Shown: piece after piece, positions 16,747-25,828 of the stretch
Layout: each line of letters begins with the position of its first letter
How positions within the stretch are numbered: the first letter of the stretch is position 1
From: GCA-2731375 sp002731375
Lineage (GTDB): Bacteria; Pseudomonadota; Alphaproteobacteria; GCA-2731375
DNA length: 64,000 bases
Assembly: GCA_030752605.1 (NCBI GenBank)
Contig: JASMDX010000075.1
Location: 1 to 64,000, forward strand
Direction of reading: 5' to 3'
Position numbers and translations under genes: made by a program
The notes under the pieces: model-generated
The model's input: only the letters and a program-made list of their open reading frames with translations
What the model was told of the DNA's origin: nothing
The model's database searches: none

Positions 16747-17976
16747 CTAGATGACGCGGCGTTCGCGCATATCCCTGACGTCGTCTGCGGAATAACCCAG
16801 CCAGTCGCCGTAGATAGCCTCGTTATCCGCGCCCAGCAGGGGCGACGATTTGATCGGGACATGACTGTCCGACATTTTTACCGGCCAGCCGGCGACGTTG
16901 ACCTCGCCACGCTGCGGATGATCGATTTTGGTCATGATGCCGCGGGCATGAAAATCCTGATCATGCATCAATTCAAGGGTATTGAAGACCGCGCCACAGG
17001 GCACGCCCACGCCGGCCACCGCCTGCATCACCTTTTCCTTGGTGTGTTGCATGGTCCAGTCCGTGATCGCTCCATCGACGATGTCACGGGCCTCGTAACG
17101 GTCGTTGGGGTTCTGCAGCTTGGGATCTTTGATCAGATCCTCGCGTTCAATAATGCGGGCCAGACGGCGCCAATGTTCCTCGTTCGCCCGCGACGCGAAA
17201 ATATAGCAATGATCGTCTGGACCGCCCGGCTTGCACGGATATAGGCCGCCGGGAGATGAACCGACTATCTCGTTGCCGACACGGCGATTGGCGCTGTCGA
17301 AAGGCACTTGTTTCGACATGGGCGTGCGGCAATAGTTCAATACGGCGTCGCGCATGGCGATCTCGATGTGCTGGCCACGCCCGGTGGTATGGCGTTGAAA
17401 AAGCGCGCCTAATATGCCCATGGCGCAAAGCATGCCGGTACCCGTGTCGCCGATGGTGGAGCCTGGCCTGACTGGAGGCCCGTCTGGTTCACCGTTCACC
17501 CCCATGGAGCCGCCGGTGGCCTGGGCGATCATATCGAACGAGAGATAGTTGGCATGAGGGCTGTCGGGCGCGAAACCCTTAATCTGGGCAAAAATCACCC
17601 GTGGGTTGATGGCGCTAAGGCGTTCATAGTCGAAACCCAGTCTGGCGAAGGTGCCCGGCGCCATGTTCTCGATCACCACATCGACGCTTTCGATTAGCCT
17701 GGCCAGCAGGGCCTTGCCCTCGTCATCCTTGAGGTTGCAGGTGATGGAGCGCTTGTTGAGATTGAAATAGAGAAAATAGTTGGCATCCACGCCCGGTTTG
17801 TCGGTGAAGCCCCACCGCCCCGGCTCGCCCTTGTTCGGCTCTTCCACCTTGACCACGTCGGCGCCCATCCAGGCCAGGGCTTCGGTGCACGATGGCCCGG
17901 CTTCGAACTGGGTTAGATCAAGTATCTTGATGCCGTGCAGGGCGGGTGCCGTCTGGGATGAATTGCTGCCGTTCAT
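16747..17976 (-). CDS. Family III CoA-transferase, formyl-CoA transferase-like
   Basis: A 409-residue CaiB/BaiF-type transferase, which moves CoA between carboxylic acids through an aspartyl-CoA thioester. Likeness to formyl-CoA:oxalate CoA-transferase is visible throughout: LDLTQFEAGPSCTEALAWMGADVVKVE, LNLNKRS-like FNLNKRSIT, and RVIFAQIKGF. The nucleophile Asp177 is in STIGDTGTGM, followed by TTGRGQHIEIAMRDAVLNYCR. The C-terminal SSPLLGADNEAIYGDWLGYSADDVRDMRE is typical. ATG 17976 is preferred to 17982 because AAGGAAG is correctly spaced. It pairs with the downstream lyase gene. Confidence 0.88.
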   Translation of the reverse strand: MNGSNSSQTAPALHGIKILDLTQFEAGPSCTEALAWMGADVVKVEEPNKGEPGRWGFTDKPGVDANYFLYFNLNKRSITCNLKDDEGKALLARLIESVDVVIENMAPGTFARLGFDYERLSAINPRVIFAQIKGFAPDSPHANYLSFDMIAQATGGSMGVNGEPDGPPVRPGSTIGDTGTGMLCAMGILGALFQRHTTGRGQHIEIAMRDAVLNYCRTPMSKQVPFDSANRRVGNEIVGSSPGGLYPCKPGGPDDHCYIFASRANEEHWRRLARIIEREDLIKDPKLQNPNDRYEARDIVDGAITDWTMQHTKEKVMQAVAGVGVPCGAVFNTLELMHDQDFHARGIMTKIDHPQRGEVNVAGWPVKMSDSHVPIKSSPLLGADNEAIYGDWLGYSADDVRDMRERRVI

Positions 17977-18465
17977 GGTCATCTTCCTTTATGCTGCATG
18001 CTTGGCGGCGAGTGATCGCATTTGCCGCCATGAATGAAGAGAATTGTCAGAACCTCTGTATGCCGGGAACATTATAGACACATAACGCCGCATATGGTGA
18101 ACAGCCTTAGAACTGGCCCTTGTCTTGTCGCAGCCGTCAACTTCAGTTGCCCGTGGGGGCGAAAATTGCGGTACAAGGCCGCTACCTGCAAACAGTGCAG
18201 TAATTGAAATAGCAAGAATTCAACCGGCAGATGGATTTCATTCTCGGCTGCCAGCATATTCCGAATTGATGTCCAGGGCTGATGACCAGGCGGACTTGGC
18301 AGGTTAATCAAGTATATCGAGTATGGACTTGCCTGTTTTGCTTCAATATCATGTATGCGATGGCTTTGGCTTAGCCTTTGTTCGTTAGCCACATCTCATT
18401 TGGGCATAGCTCTAAGTTGTTATGCCGCATACCTATTTTGTTATTTACAGGAAGCGGGACCTTCC
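17977..18465. other. Gene-free stretch between divergent genes
   Basis: No supported gene. It separates the minus-strand transferase/lyase operon from the plus-strand glyoxalase operon and should contain both promoters; no operator palindrome was noticed. Confidence 0.4.
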
Positions 18466-18906
18466 ATGCGATATCTTCACACCATGGTTCGCGTATCGAA
18501 CCTCGACGATACATTGAATTTCTTCTGCAATCTGCTTGGCATGGTGGAGGTGCGCCGTGTGGAAAGTGAAAAAGGCCGCTATACCAACATCTTCCTAGTC
18601 GCCTCCATGGATGAGGACGCCGCCAGGGAAACCCGGGCGCCGACCCTGGAATTGACCTACAACTGGGATCCGGAAGATTATGCCGGTGGGCGAAATTTTG
18701 GCCATCTGGCCTATCAGGTCGATAATATCTACGATACTTGCCAGAGCCTGATGGATGCAGGTATCACCATTAACCGGCCGCCCCGTGACGGCTACATGGC
18801 CTTCATCCGCACACCGGACAATATCTCGATCGAGCTGTTGCAGACTGGAGATGCCCTGCCCGCGCAGGAGCCTTGGGTCTCCATGGAGAACACCGGCAAC
18901 TGGTGA
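18466..18906 (+). CDS. Lactoylglutathione lyase-like glyoxalase I
   Basis: A 146-residue vicinal-oxygen-chelate protein with the metal-ligand pattern of glyoxalase I: His in YLHTMVRV, Glu in LELTYNW, His in FGHLAYQV and Glu in ISIELLQ. Also typical are FFCNLLGM and PDNISIELL. Glyoxalase I converts the hemithioacetal of methylglyoxal and glutathione to S-lactoylglutathione. The start has AGGAAGCGGGA upstream. The companion dienelactone-hydrolase gene follows 65 bases later and may be co-transcribed. Confidence 0.88.
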   Translation: MRYLHTMVRVSNLDDTLNFFCNLLGMVEVRRVESEKGRYTNIFLVASMDEDAARETRAPTLELTYNWDPEDYAGGRNFGHLAYQVDNIYDTCQSLMDAGITINRPPRDGYMAFIRTPDNISIELLQTGDALPAQEPWVSMENTGNW

Positions 18907-18971
18907 TGACCGCCGGTAACCTTGCCCTGAAGAATAACTGGAACAACTAATTGGGAGTGCATGAAGTGGGA

Positions 18972-19637
18972 ATGAATATCAACCTGACGGCGGAAGACGG
19001 CCATTCCTTTGGCGCCTACCGGGCTGATCCCAGCGCGGTGGCCAGAGGCGGAATCGTCGTCATTCAGGAAATTTTTGGCGTCAACGACCATATTCGGGAA
19101 GTCTGCGACGGCTTTGCCGCGGACGGTTATCTGGCCATCGCGCCGGCCTTGTATGACCGTACCGACAACAAGAATTGTCAATTGGGCTATACCCCCGATG
19201 ACATCGCCGTAGGCCGCGATCTGAAGGATGTATTTTCGTGGGATCTTTGCATGCTGGATGTAAAAGCTGTGGTCGATGTGATGACGGGTGAGGGCTTGAA
19301 AATCGGCACCGTCGGCTATTGCTGGGGCGGCACGATTTCTTATCTGGCGGGCACGCGCCTGCCAGTGGCGGCGTCGGTGGTCTATTACGGCGGCCAGATC
19401 ATGCCTTATGTGAATGAAAAGGAAGGCTGCCCCATGCTGATGCATTTTGGCGAGCATGACGCGGGCATCCCCTTGGATGACGTGGCCGCTATCGGCAAGG
19501 CGCACCCGGACGCTGAGGTGCATACCTATGATGCCGATCACGGCTTCAACTGTGATCATCGCGGTACCTATAATGAAGCTGCGGCGGTTATGGCCCGTCA
19601 GCGCACCATGGAGCTGTACGGTCAGCAAGTGGGTTAG
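18972..19637 (+). CDS. Dienelactone hydrolase family protein
   Basis: A 221-residue alpha/beta hydrolase of the DLH type. The catalytic Cys is in VGYCWGGTISYLAG, Asp in HFGEHDAGIP, and His in YDADHGFNCDHRG; QEIFGVNDHIREVCDGFAADGYLAIAPALYDR is the family N-terminal block. DLH enzymes open lactones or cleave esters in the cytoplasm. ATG 18972 is favoured over an in-frame TTG at 18951 because conserved residues start there. Position after a glyoxalase suggests an aldehyde- or ester-detoxification pair, but this is inference. Confidence 0.9.
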   Translation: MNINLTAEDGHSFGAYRADPSAVARGGIVVIQEIFGVNDHIREVCDGFAADGYLAIAPALYDRTDNKNCQLGYTPDDIAVGRDLKDVFSWDLCMLDVKAVVDVMTGEGLKIGTVGYCWGGTISYLAGTRLPVAASVVYYGGQIMPYVNEKEGCPMLMHFGEHDAGIPLDDVAAIGKAHPDAEVHTYDADHGFNCDHRGTYNEAAAVMARQRTMELYGQQVG

Positions 19638-19665
19638 AACGCGTCGCTGCACGTCTCGGTGAAGG

Positions 19666-19681
19666 GCCGGCTCAAGCCGGC
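19666..19681. repeat. GCCGGC hairpin after the dienelactone hydrolase gene
   Basis: GCCGGC and its reverse complement flank TCAA, giving a tight stem 28 bases after the stop codon. No T tract follows, so it is only a possible transcript-end structure. Confidence 0.35.
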
Positions 19682-19896
19682 GCCTATCCACTATTATTGG
19701 CCCTGAGATAGTCTTTTGGGGATGATCGTTGAGCTGCTCCCCCCTGGTTGGAGCACCCGGCTGGAGATTTTCTGGGGGCAAGGTTGTCGGCACTGGGATC
19801 ACTATTGGAAAGTTCCAGCTCTAACCGGTCCAGAAATTTGGAGGCAGGCCAGCGCCTCCAGGCAGAAGCCAAGTCCTGGAATTTCCCAAAAAAGAA

Positions 19897-21375
19897 TTAG
19901 AAACCTTGAACCGCCTGCAAGACCCAAAAAATGACGCCGGCGATGACGGCGGAGGCGGGAACGGTGATGACCCAGGCGGCGGCGATCGTGGTCAGGTGCG
20001 AGCGGCGCACCAGTTTGCGGCGCAGGGCCCTTTCCCGCAGGTCTTCAGGGTTGATATTTTTGCGTGCTTCTCCATACCGGCCATGGTTGATATGGGTGCG
20101 CCGCGCAGTCTGCCATTCCCGGTAAAACCCAACGCCAAAGACCGCGCCGACGGCGATGTGGGTGGAACTGACGGGCAGGCCTAGGGCGGAGGCGATGATT
20201 ACCGTGATTGCCGCTGATAACGCTACGCAATAGGCCCGCATGGGGTTCATCTTGGTGATCTGCTGCCCTACGGTGCGGATCAGTTTTGGTCCAAATAGCA
20301 ACAGGCCCGCCGAAATGCCGGCAGCACCGATAAACATTACCCAAAGAGGTATCTCGACTTTCGCCGCCACCTCTCCCGATTCGGCGGTACCAACGATGGC
20401 CGCCAGTGGGCCGACCGCGTTTGCTACATCGTTTGACCCATGGGCGAAGGACAGCAGGGCGGCGGAGCAGATCAGAGGAATGGTGAACAGGGAGCGCACG
20501 GACTTATTCCGGTTCTCCATGCCTTCCGCCTGGCGCCGGATCAACGGATTGACGATGAAATATGTCGCGGTGAAGATTGCCACGCCGATGGCCGTTATGG
20601 TCCAGCCGTCCGGGCGCCAGACCCGCTTCAGGCCCTTCATCGCCAGATAGGCGGAAAACACCCCCGCCATAATAGAGACCAGGATCGGCACCCAACGCTT
20701 CGCGCCGGCGATTTTGTCGTCGCGATAAATAATGTTGGCCTTGATGAAGGCCAGAAATATCGCTGCGATCGCACCGCCCATAACCGGCGATATCACCCAT
20801 GAAGCGGCGATCATGCCCATCGTGGGCCAGTTGATGACGCTGAAGCCGACGGCGGCAATGCCGGCGCCGATGACACCGCCGACAATGGAATGGGTGGTGG
20901 AGACCGGCGCATTTAGCATGGTAGCGATGTTGACCCATAGGGCGGCAGCCAGCAGGGCGGATAACATACACCAGATGAACAGATCGGAACTGGGGAAGTC
21001 CTGAGGGGCAATGATACCTTTGGAAATCGTGCCGACCACATCGCCGCCGGCGACGATGGCGCCCATGGCCTCAAAGATGGAGGCGATGATTAGCGCTCCC
21101 AGCATGGTCAGAGCGCGGGAGCCCACAGCGGCGCCCATATTGTTGGCAACGTCATTGGCGCCGATATTCAAGGCCATGTAGCCGCCGATGATGCCGGCGA
21201 CAATGACCACGATGCGTTGTTCGCCTCCGGCAGAAGCAATTGTCGCACCGACCCAGACGATCAACAGGAACAGCAAAGCCAAGCCGATCTTGGTTACGGG
21301 CTGGGCCTGCTCGATCGTGGCGGCGCCGATCTGGTCAAACTTGGCAAGATCCTTGCTAAGTGTCTCTTTGTACAT
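19897..21375 (-). CDS. Inorganic phosphate transporter, PiT family
   Basis: A 492-residue polytopic membrane protein that imports phosphate (often as metal phosphate) driven by protons. Both PiT signature repeats are present: GANDVANNMGAAVGSRALT near residue 75 and AHGSNDVANAVGPLAAIVG in the second half, and there are about ten hydrophobic segments. ATG 21375 (MYKETLSKDL) is preferred over the first ATG at 21441 since the upstream residues are not conserved-looking. The usual partner DUF47 gene is absent here. It is 137 bases downstream of pckA on the same strand. Confidence 0.93.
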   Translation of the reverse strand: MYKETLSKDLAKFDQIGAATIEQAQPVTKIGLALLFLLIVWVGATIASAGGEQRIVVIVAGIIGGYMALNIGANDVANNMGAAVGSRALTMLGALIIASIFEAMGAIVAGGDVVGTISKGIIAPQDFPSSDLFIWCMLSALLAAALWVNIATMLNAPVSTTHSIVGGVIGAGIAAVGFSVINWPTMGMIAASWVISPVMGGAIAAIFLAFIKANIIYRDDKIAGAKRWVPILVSIMAGVFSAYLAMKGLKRVWRPDGWTITAIGVAIFTATYFIVNPLIRRQAEGMENRNKSVRSLFTIPLICSAALLSFAHGSNDVANAVGPLAAIVGTAESGEVAAKVEIPLWVMFIGAAGISAGLLLFGPKLIRTVGQQITKMNPMRAYCVALSAAITVIIASALGLPVSSTHIAVGAVFGVGFYREWQTARRTHINHGRYGEARKNINPEDLRERALRRKLVRRSHLTTIAAAWVITVPASAVIAGVIFWVLQAVQGF

Positions 21376-21512
21376 CGCGCCCCCGCGCTCTAATCCCCAT
21401 TGAAGCCCCCTGCGGACGCCAAGCTGAGCTGGCCCCATCAATTAGTGACGGAAAGTTAGAGGACCACGCGGGAACCGCCAATGCGGCAGATGGACACACC
21501 GGAATATAGGCG

Positions 21513-23120
21513 TCAAGCGGCCTTTGGCGAGGCGGCCTTGACGCTATCATCCACATGGGTTTCGTATTGGGAGAAATTCTCGCGAAAGCGGGCGACTAGG
21601 TCCTGCGCCTGGGCGTCATAGGCGGCGCCGTCGGCCCAGGTGCTGCGTGGGTCGAGGATCTCACTGGGCACGCCGGGGCATGATTCGGGCACCATCAAGC
21701 CGAAATTTTTGTCCTCGCGAAATGCTACATCAGCCAGATCGCCCTCCAGCGCCGCGCTCAACAAAGCCCGCGTATGCTGGATAGGCATGCGGTAGCCGGT
21801 GCCATAAATGCCGCCGGTCCAGCCGGTATTGACCAGCCAGCAATTAACGCCGTGCTGGGCGATGCGGTCGCGCAGCATGTTGCCATAGACGGCTGGATGG
21901 CGTGGCATGAACGGCGCGCCAAAGCACGTGGAGAAGGTCGCCTGGGGTTCGCTGCCAACGCCTTTTTCCGTGCCGGCGACCTTGGCGGTATAGCCGGAGA
22001 GGAAATGATACATGGCCTGTTCCGGTGTTAAACGGGACAGGGGCGGTAGCACGCCAAAGGCATCCGCCGTCAGCATCACCGCATTGCGCGGGTGCCCAGC
22101 AGTGCCGGAGACGGCAATATTCGGAATGAAATCCAGGGGGTAGGAGGCGCGGGTATTTTCCGTATGGCTGCTGTCATCTAGGTCCAGGACGCGGGTATCT
22201 GGGTCCATCACGACGTTTTCCAAGACGGTGCCAAAGCGCTTGGTGGTAGCAAAAATCTCCGGCTCCGCCTCGGCGGAAAGATTGATCACCTTGGCGTAAC
22301 AACCGCCCTCGAAATTGAACAGGCCATTCTCGCTCCAGCCGTGCTCATCGTCACCAACCAGCTGCCGGTTGGGATCCGCCGACAGGGTCGTCTTGCCGGT
22401 GCCCGAGAGGCCGAAGAATATGGCGGATCCGCCGTCTGCCCCTACGTTGACAGAGCAATGCATGGGCAGGACGTCGTCCGCCGGCAGCAGATAATTCAAA
22501 ATCGAAAATACCGATTTCTTGATCTCGCCAGCATAGGAGGTGCCGCCGATCAACACCATGCGCCGTTCGAACGAGGCCAGAATATATGTCCCCGTGCGCA
22601 GACCCGGCGTATCCGAGGCCGCTTCTAGGCTTGGTGCCTGCATGATCGTGAACTGGGGTTGGAAACTGGTCAGTTCTTCCGGCGTTGGCTGGATGAACAT
22701 GTTGCGGGCGAACAGCGTATGCCAGGCTTGTTCTGTAATGATGCGGACACCGAGGCGATGGCCTCTGTCGGCGCCGGCCCAGACGTCCTGGACGAACAGG
22801 TCCTTGCCCTCGTAGTGGGCCAAATGAGCCTTCAGAATGTTGTCGAATTGGTCGGTTTCGATGGATTTGTTGACCGCGCCCCAATCAATATCGCCTTCGT
22901 TGCTGGCCTCGCGCGCAATAAATTTATCATTAACGGAACGGCCTGTATGTACGCCCGTGCGGCAAACCAGCGCGCCGCCGTCGCTAAGCTCCGCCTCGCC
23001 ATTGACCAAGGCCATTTGATACAGCGCCGGTGTCGCCAAATTCCAATATTCAGTGCCGGGATTGTTGATGCCCTGCGTGTTCAGCCCATGGCGGCTGATG
23101 TTAGCTCCGATTTGCGTCAC
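21513..23120 (-). CDS. pckA: Phosphoenolpyruvate carboxykinase (ATP)
   Basis: PckA turns oxaloacetate and ATP into phosphoenolpyruvate, the entry step of gluconeogenesis, in the cytoplasm. At 535 residues it is full length. Seen: RTGVHTGRSVNDKFI, the kinase 1a P-loop GLSGTGKTTLSADPNRQL, the metal-binding GDDEHGWSENGLFNFEGGCYAK, the kinase 2 region DPDTRVLDLDDSSHTENTRASYP, and GYTAKVAGTEKG. Start is GTG at 23120 with TAGGAGAG upstream. The ChvI/ChvG-type regulators lie 2 kb away on the other strand, an arrangement also known in rhizobia and Agrobacterium. Confidence 0.97.
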   Translation of the reverse strand: MTQIGANISRHGLNTQGINNPGTEYWNLATPALYQMALVNGEAELSDGGALVCRTGVHTGRSVNDKFIAREASNEGDIDWGAVNKSIETDQFDNILKAHLAHYEGKDLFVQDVWAGADRGHRLGVRIITEQAWHTLFARNMFIQPTPEELTSFQPQFTIMQAPSLEAASDTPGLRTGTYILASFERRMVLIGGTSYAGEIKKSVFSILNYLLPADDVLPMHCSVNVGADGGSAIFFGLSGTGKTTLSADPNRQLVGDDEHGWSENGLFNFEGGCYAKVINLSAEAEPEIFATTKRFGTVLENVVMDPDTRVLDLDDSSHTENTRASYPLDFIPNIAVSGTAGHPRNAVMLTADAFGVLPPLSRLTPEQAMYHFLSGYTAKVAGTEKGVGSEPQATFSTCFGAPFMPRHPAVYGNMLRDRIAQHGVNCWLVNTGWTGGIYGTGYRMPIQHTRALLSAALEGDLADVAFREDKNFGLMVPESCPGVPSEILDPRSTWADGAAYDAQAQDLVARFRENFSQYETHVDDSVKAASPKAA

Positions 23121-23639
23121 TGCACTCTCCTAGGAGACGACGAAACGTCCACCGGTGTTAAACCGACAGACATTGATGTTAAACCGATTTCGAAATGGCG
23201 ACGATGCGCCCGCCCTGATTAATACTGGCCCTTGGCGCAAGATAAGCGGCATTGGTTTGTGAGGCAATGATGGGGATCGGTAAAAATTCACTCCAAGGGC
23301 CAGGATACGGCAATATGGTGCAGATTGGGTGTTGAGCAGCGGTTTCGGGTGTCTCGAAAATCAGATTGTCTTACTTTTGGTGGACTACGAGAAGGCTGCG
23401 GGTCGCCGGCATTGCGAATCGGGATCATTCGCGGTTTCGGCGAAGCCTGGGCGCGGCACTTCGCTTGCGCGGCGTGGATCACAACCCGCCGGCTCACGGC
23501 CAGTCACGGTCTGCATCAGATTTCGGGCCTGGCCCGCATTATTCGTCAAGCCATTGTTCCATGGCTATTGCGGCAAAAGGCGCGTATAGCGCCCTGATGA
23601 ACAGATGCCGACAATAGGGACCGTGTTTCCGCCAGCGCC
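23121..23639. other. Gene-free stretch between pckA and the MATE gene
   Basis: Nothing codable is supported. It lies between divergent genes and should contain both promoters. The minus-strand frame 23288-23497 has no family likeness. Confidence 0.4.
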
Positions 23640-25007
23640 ATGAATACGTCAATGCCCATCAATCCCAGCCACGGGCTGGCTGCGGATTTCGCCGCCTGCG
23701 TGCGGGCCATTACTAAACTGGCCATGCCGGTGGCCGTGGCGCGAACGGGGATGCTGGTTCTGGTCATCGTCGATACGGCGATGACTGGCTATTTCAGCAG
23801 TGCGGAATTGGCATACTATGGCCTGGGCCAAGCAGTTTTTATGGTCTGCATGCTAATCGGCGTGGGTATGCTGGTGGGTACGGCGGTGCTGTCGGCCCAG
23901 GCGGTAGGCGCGGGCAGCCATTCGGATTGTGGGGTAATTTGGCGGGTATCCGGGTTGCACGCTCTGGCATTGGGCGCATTGTTTGTGGTTCTGGCTCAGG
24001 GTGGCGGCTATTTTTACACGCTGTTTGGTTACGATCAGGACCTGACCGATGGAGCCAGCAGAGTTCTTGTTATTTTGACATTCGGTCTGCCGGGGCAATT
24101 GCTGTTCACGGCATCGATCCTGTTTCTCGAAGCCCTGAACCGGCCCGGTCCGGGTCTGGCGATTATGGTCGGGGCCAATGTCCTAAATGCGGTCTTCAAC
24201 TGGTTGTTGATCGGTGGTGACCTCGGCTGGGGCGGCGCGGGTGCCGCCTGGGCAACGACCGCCGTGCGCTGGTTGATCGCCATGGCGGCGGTGATCTACA
24301 TCCTGCGCATGAAAGATGCCGCAGTCTATAATGTGGCGGGACCTCTTAATGAAGCCCGCTTATTAGGGCGAAAGTTGCGCCGCCTCGGCTATCCTTTGGG
24401 CTTGGCGCAGGGACTAGAGTCAGCGGCCTTCGCCTCTCTCACTTTATTCGCGGGTCTTTTGGGCGCGGAGGCAGTGGGCGCATTTCAGATAGTCATGAAC
24501 CTGGTCGCCTTTTGTTTCATGGCGGCTATCGGTGTTGGCACCGCGACGGCGGTGCACGTGGGCCTGGCCATTGGCCGGGGCGATCAGCGGCAGATGATGC
24601 TGTCGGGTTGGGGCGGACTTTTCACCATTTCTGTCTTCATGGCCGCCATGGCTGTCGTCATGGCCCTGTTTCCAGGTAGCCTGGTGCAGATTTTCACCCA
24701 AGATCCGGTACTGCTGGCCATCGCCGTGCCGACCTTGTTAGTGGCGGCGGCCACATTGATCACCGACGGCGCCCAGGGGGTTTTAATGGGTGCTTTGCGG
24801 GGCACTGGGGATGTCTGGATTCCCTCGGCCCTGCACCTGTGCTCGTTCCTGTTGGTCATGGTGCCGGCGGCTTATGGCTTCGCCATTTGGGCAGATATTG
24901 GCACGCCCGGTCTAATGATGGGCACTTTTTGCGGCGTGACCCTGGCGGCGGTGCTCTTAGCGAGTCGCTTCCACCTAGTCAGCAAACGGCCGGTTGCGCG
25001 GCTTTAA
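23640..25007 (+). CDS. MATE family efflux transporter
   Basis: A 455-residue membrane protein with about twelve hydrophobic segments in two related halves, as in the multidrug and toxic compound extrusion family, which exports cationic drugs or metabolites using H+ or Na+. Landmarks are KLAMPVAVARTGMLVLVIVDTAMTGYF at the N-terminus, GLPGQLLFTASILFLEALNRPGPGLAIMVGANVLNAVFNWLLI, and TDGAQGVLMGALRGTGDVWIP in the second half. An ATG at 23652 is an alternative start. It lies between pckA and chvI and is not an obvious member of that regulatory unit. Confidence 0.92.
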   Translation: MNTSMPINPSHGLAADFAACVRAITKLAMPVAVARTGMLVLVIVDTAMTGYFSSAELAYYGLGQAVFMVCMLIGVGMLVGTAVLSAQAVGAGSHSDCGVIWRVSGLHALALGALFVVLAQGGGYFYTLFGYDQDLTDGASRVLVILTFGLPGQLLFTASILFLEALNRPGPGLAIMVGANVLNAVFNWLLIGGDLGWGGAGAAWATTAVRWLIAMAAVIYILRMKDAAVYNVAGPLNEARLLGRKLRRLGYPLGLAQGLESAAFASLTLFAGLLGAEAVGAFQIVMNLVAFCFMAAIGVGTATAVHVGLAIGRGDQRQMMLSGWGGLFTISVFMAAMAVVMALFPGSLVQIFTQDPVLLAIAVPTLLVAAATLITDGAQGVLMGALRGTGDVWIPSALHLCSFLLVMVPAAYGFAIWADIGTPGLMMGTFCGVTLAAVLLASRFHLVSKRPVARL

Positions 25008-25105
25008 CCTTGCCCTGGTATGGTCACATTCTGGCCGCAATGAGGGCCGGCCCTGGCGCTAGCTTGTAAATTGATTACATTACGGGCAGGAAAAAGAGAG
25101 ATAGC

Positions 25106-25801
25106 ATGGCCGCGCTTATCACCTTGGTTGATGACGACCGCAATATCCTGACCTCCGTCTCCATTGCGTTGGAGGGGGAGGGCTTCAAGGTCGTGACATA
25201 TTCCGATAGTCAGGCCGCATTACAGGCCATGATCACCAGGGCGCCGGATTTGGCGGTGCTTGATATCAAGATGCCTGGTATGGACGGTATGGAGTTGCTG
25301 AACTGCCTGCGCCGGTTCTCCGCCGTGCCGGTCATTTTTCTGACCTCCAAGGACGAGGAAATCGACGAAATGCTGGGCCTAAAAATGGGTGCGGACGACT
25401 ATATCCGCAAGCCATTTTCGCAACGCCTGTTGATCGAACGGATCCGCGCCGTCCTGCGGCGGGCCGAGGCGACGGGGCGGAGTGGTAAAAACGACGTAGG
25501 GGAATTGTTGATCCGGGGCGATCTACGCCTCGACCCAACGCGCCACGAGTGCACCTGGCGCAACGCCGGGGTACAATTAACGGTGACCGAATTCCTCATC
25601 CTGCAGGCGCTGGTTAAGCATCCCGGCCATGTGAAGAGTCGTGATCAGTTGATGGATGCGGCTTATGGCGACAATATCTATGTTGATGACCGCACTATTG
25701 ATTCGCATATCAAACGCCTGCGCCGGAAGTTCAAGGCCGCGGATGATGATTTCACCCGCATCGAAACCCTGTACGGCCTGGGCTATCGTTTCCAGGAGTA
25801 A
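25106..25801 (+). CDS. chvI: OmpR-type response regulator, ChvI-like
   Basis: A 231-residue two-component regulator. The receiver domain has the acidic pair LVDDDRN at residues 9-11, the phosphoacceptor Asp53 in AVLDIKMPGMDGMELL, and the conserved Lys in FLTSKDEEIDEMLGLKMGADDYIRKPFS. The C-terminal winged helix has LTVTEFLILQALVKHPGHVKSRDQLMDAAYGDNIYVDDRTIDSHIKRLRRKF. YVDDRTIDSHIKRLRRKF and the neighbourhood (pckA, a ChvG-like kinase) support the ChvI assignment. The kinase gene follows 27 bases later. In rhizobia this system responds to acid and envelope stress. Confidence 0.92.
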   Translation: MAALITLVDDDRNILTSVSIALEGEGFKVVTYSDSQAALQAMITRAPDLAVLDIKMPGMDGMELLNCLRRFSAVPVIFLTSKDEEIDEMLGLKMGADDYIRKPFSQRLLIERIRAVLRRAEATGRSGKNDVGELLIRGDLRLDPTRHECTWRNAGVQLTVTEFLILQALVKHPGHVKSRDQLMDAAYGDNIYVDDRTIDSHIKRLRRKFKAADDDFTRIETLYGLGYRFQE

Positions 25802-25828
25802 ACGTCGTCAGGAAGCGGGAGGGCTTCG

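Noticed and set aside
18792..19802. Long minus-strand frame opposite the glyoxalase and dienelactone hydrolase genes
   Set aside because: It is a shadow of the well-supported plus-strand genes.
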